A stretch of 64,000 nt of DNA, from the NCBI GenBank assembly GCA_900541885.1, contig UQKW01000008.1, positions 11,069-75,068 on the forward strand, given 5' to 3'. This DNA is from an uncultured Collinsella sp. (lineage in GTDB: Bacteria; Actinomycetota; Coriobacteriia; Coriobacteriales; Coriobacteriaceae). The position numbers were made by a program, and so were the translations under genes. The first letter of the stretch is position 1. Every line of letters starts with the position of its first letter. This document shows, in pieces, positions 61,812 through 64,000 of the stretch. The notes below the pieces were generated by a model that was not told where the DNA came from, made no database searches, and saw only the letters and a program-made list of their open reading frames with translations.

Positions 61812-63130
61812 TAGCACACCTGGGTTTTGCCGATCATGATGTTGAGGATCTCGATGTCGGTGTCCTTCATGCCCACGCGGCCTACGTAGCCCATACTGGC
61901 GATTGTTTGCTCAACGGTATCTTGGATCAGGCCCTCGCCGGCGCGGAAGCCGCGACCCTGCATGGCCATATCATGGCCCAGAATCGCCGCATCGACGGCA
62001 GCCGAGATCTTGGCGGCACAGCTCGCCTTGGCGCCGTCGCACACGATGCCGCCCACGTTACCGAGCGTGTTCGAGACGGTCGCGCCAATCTGTTCGCGCG
62101 TGCCACCGCACAGCCAGGTAATCGCAGCGCCGGCGCCGCACGCAGCGCAAATAGCACCGCAAAACGCCGAAAGCGCACCAATATAGCTCTTGATATGCAC
62201 GGCGATAAGATCGGACAGCATCACGGCGCGCACCAGGCGCTCGTGGTCGCAACGCAGGTACTCGGCATACTCCATGACGGGCAATGCGCAGGTAATGCCC
62301 TGATTGCCCGAGCCGCACACAATGGCGACCGGCAGCGCGCAACCGTTCATGCGGGCGTCGGACCCGGCGGCCGCACGGGCACGGGCGCGGCAGGCGACGT
62401 CATCGGCACGAGCACCCAGCAGCGTACGGCCCACCTCGGCGCCCCAAGCGTGCGCGAGACCCTCGGCACTGATCGCGCCATTCAGCTCAATCTGACGCTC
62501 AACGGCAGCGCGGGCGTCCTCAATGTCACCGTCCTCGATAAAGTCGATGATGGTCTCGATCGACATGGGCGTGTCGGCGTTATCTGCCGCACGCTCGGCC
62601 ACCACGCGCTCGGCGCAGGCGGCGCACTCCCCCGCCGACTTACCGCATACCGGAATACCGTCGAGCGTATGGCACGTGACATTAGTGTGGTGATCGGTAA
62701 TCTCGACGACCGCGGTATGGCCCCCGGCCGTCGCAGTCACCTTGATGTAGAGGTTGGGCACACCTTCGACAAGCGACACATCGCAGTAGTCCGCATCGGC
62801 AAGCAGCTCGGCCACGCGGGCGCGGTCCGCGTCATCGACGCTCTCGAGCACCTCGAGCGCGCTCTTGGCGTCGCCGCCCACGGCACCCAGCACGGCCGCG
62901 GCCTCAATACCGTGCATACCGCCCGAGTTGGGCACGGTCACGCTCTTGACGTTCTTGATGATGTTGCCCGAGCAGGCAACATCCATATGATCGGGTTCGC
63001 AACCGAGCGTCTGGCTCGCCAGCGCCGCTGCATAAGCAACGGCAATGGGCTCGGTGCAGCCGAGTGCACAAACAAGTTCGCGGTTCAAAACATCGCAAAA
63101 CGCGGCATCACGAAGGGAATCGGCAGGCAT
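61811..63130 (-). CDS. cyuA: L-cysteine desulfidase (CyuA/YhaM, UPF0597)
   Basis: 439 aa. Fe-S enzyme that splits cysteine to pyruvate, ammonia and sulfide. VCALGCTEPIAVAYAAALAS and MDVACSGNIIKNVKSVTVPN are the family signatures; further Cys in CGSGNQGITCALPVMEYA and AICAACGAGAA likely bind the cluster. A preference for cysteine over serine is inferred from the family. ATG 63130 follows AGGAG at 7 bases. No transporter gene is adjacent. Confidence 0.9.
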   Translation of the reverse strand: MPADSLRDAAFCDVLNRELVCALGCTEPIAVAYAAALASQTLGCEPDHMDVACSGNIIKNVKSVTVPNSGGMHGIEAAAVLGAVGGDAKSALEVLESVDDADRARVAELLADADYCDVSLVEGVPNLYIKVTATAGGHTAVVEITDHHTNVTCHTLDGIPVCGKSAGECAACAERVVAERAADNADTPMSIETIIDFIEDGDIEDARAAVERQIELNGAISAEGLAHAWGAEVGRTLLGARADDVACRARARAAAGSDARMNGCALPVAIVCGSGNQGITCALPVMEYAEYLRCDHERLVRAVMLSDLIAVHIKSYIGALSAFCGAICAACGAGAAITWLCGGTREQIGATVSNTLGNVGGIVCDGAKASCAAKISAAVDAAILGHDMAMQGRGFRAGEGLIQDTVEQTIASMGYVGRVGMKDTDIEILNIMIGKTQVC

Positions 63131-63401
63131 AGGTATCTCCTACTTGTATAACGGGCTGGGCTCTCAATAATAATTAGCTCTTTTATTTGATAACAATGCA
63201 TCAAAAACCGCAACCCAAGTTCCGGTAGACGGCATTCAGGCGCAAACTGACGGCATTCATTCATGAGAAACCGGTCTTGTTGCATGCTAAAGCGTTTGAC
63301 CAAAAAACGCCCAAGCGTTTACACAAAAGTCGCGCTATCATGCAGTCGAACGCGGTAAAACCTTTAGCAATCTCGCCGCACAGACCAGAGAGGAACTATC
63401 C

Positions 63402-63869
63402 ATGAAGATCGGTATCGGTAACGACCACGCCGCCGTCGAGCTCAAGAACATCATCTCCGAGCACCTGAAGGAGCGCGGCTGCGAGGTCGTGAACTTTGGC
63501 ACCGACACCTCCGAGAGCTTTGACTACCCCATCGCCGGCTACAAGGTGGGTAAGGCCGTTGCCAACGGCGACGTCGATCTAGGCATCCTGATCTGTGGCA
63601 CCGGCGTCGGTATCAGCCTGGCTGCCAACAAGGTCGAGGGCGTACGCGCCGTCGTGTGCTCCGAGCCCTTCAGCGCCAAGCTCTCCCGCATGCACAACAA
63701 TACCAACGTGCTCGCTTTTGGCGCCCGCGTCGTGGGCTCCGAGCTCGCCAAGATGATCGTCGACGAGTGGCTCGACGCCGAGTTTGAGGGCGGTCGTCAC
63801 GAGCGTCGCGTTAACCTCCTCAACGAGATCGATCACACGCGCGCCCTTAAGATCGTCGACGAAGCCTAA
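63402..63869 (+). CDS. rpiB: Ribose-5-phosphate isomerase B (RpiB/LacAB family)
   Basis: 155 aa. MKIGIGNDHAAVELKNII is the start motif; the anion-hole segment LGILICGTGVGISLAANKV with Cys67 as the base and HNNTNVLAFGARVVG are typical. Interconverts ribose-5-phosphate and ribulose-5-phosphate. A role as galactose-6-phosphate isomerase is less likely without lac neighbours. ATG 63402 follows AGAGAGGAA. Confidence 0.9.
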   Translation: MKIGIGNDHAAVELKNIISEHLKERGCEVVNFGTDTSESFDYPIAGYKVGKAVANGDVDLGILICGTGVGISLAANKVEGVRAVVCSEPFSAKLSRMHNNTNVLAFGARVVGSELAKMIVDEWLDAEFEGGRHERRVNLLNEIDHTRALKIVDEA

Positions 63870-63894
63870 ACTATTCAGTGCCACAAGCTAACAG

Positions 63895-63933
63895 CAGGGG
63901 CCCGCTCGGAACACATGTCCGAGCGGGCCCCTG
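63895..63933 (+). terminator. rpiB terminator
   Basis: A 16-bp perfect stem CAGGGGCCCGCTCGGA/TCCGAGCGGGCCCCTG 25 bases after the stop, followed shortly by ATTTTGG. Bases beyond this to the window end show no gene. Confidence 0.85.
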
Positions 63934-64000
63934 CATAGATTTTGGAAGGCTCTGTTAGACCAGGATTGACATGCCGACCTGCCGGCTAACTCGCCGTCTC

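Overview
The window looks like a chromosome segment of a gut-type anaerobic member of Coriobacteriia, most like Collinsella. This is inferred from the high GC content, the mix of ATG, GTG and TTG starts behind strong ribosome binding sites, the strictly anaerobic gene content (formate hydrogenlyase, glycine/cysteine-type metabolism, double-cubane proteins) and the general look of the proteins. No database was searched. Most genes lie on the minus strand, so transcription mostly runs from high to low coordinates.

Layout from low to high coordinates: the N-terminal part of valS (cut by the window edge); the protein quality block tig-clpP-clpX with a tRNA-Leu upstream; a two-gene molybdenum hydroxylase of the xanthine dehydrogenase family; gdhA; a Cys-rich DUF3343 protein and mobA; then a 21 kb formate and selenium island (12.6-34.0 kb). 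Read in transcription order the island is hydN, fdhF (a selenoprotein with in-frame UGA), an iron-sulfur subunit, the complete hyf-type membrane hydrogenase, maturation genes hycH and hycI, a formate channel, a Cys-ligand molybdopterin oxidoreductase, selA, selB and the selC tRNA. A plus-strand PIN toxin/antitoxin pair and a palindrome-rich, tRNA-debris region (34.4-36.0 kb) follow, then tRNA-Gly, tRNA-Pro and brnQ.

From 37.7 to 44.4 kb there is a second selenium block: a cysteine desulfurase/selenocysteine lyase-like gene, DUF3343, yedF, selD (itself a selenoprotein), a 2-hydroxyacyl-CoA dehydratase-type activator ATPase and two double-cubane cluster proteins, preceded by a promoter and a short leader ORF overlapping a hairpin. 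Next come modABC (with a palindrome over the promoter), mog and moeA. Thus selenium supply (selD, yedF, csd, DUF3343), Sec decoding (selA, selB, selC), molybdate uptake and cofactor assembly (modABC, mog, moeA, mobA) and their client enzymes (FdhF, molybdenum hydroxylase, a third molybdopterin enzyme) sit within one 45 kb stretch.

The rest (50-64 kb) is mostly housekeeping: a ClC channel, a diacylglycerol kinase-like protein, a small GGQ release-factor-like protein, xpt, an MFS exporter, an O-acetylhomoserine sulfhydrylase, a C_GCAxxG_C_C protein, a YigZ protein, rnpB, rpsA, a HAD hydrolase, L-cysteine desulfidase and rpiB.

The least explained signals are in non-coding DNA. One is a five-copy family of about 100-bp structured elements with a conserved core and completely different, yet self-complementary, outer stems. 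Another is several families of long near-perfect palindromes between genes, including solo half-copies. The third is a tRNA-Gly-derived inverted element.
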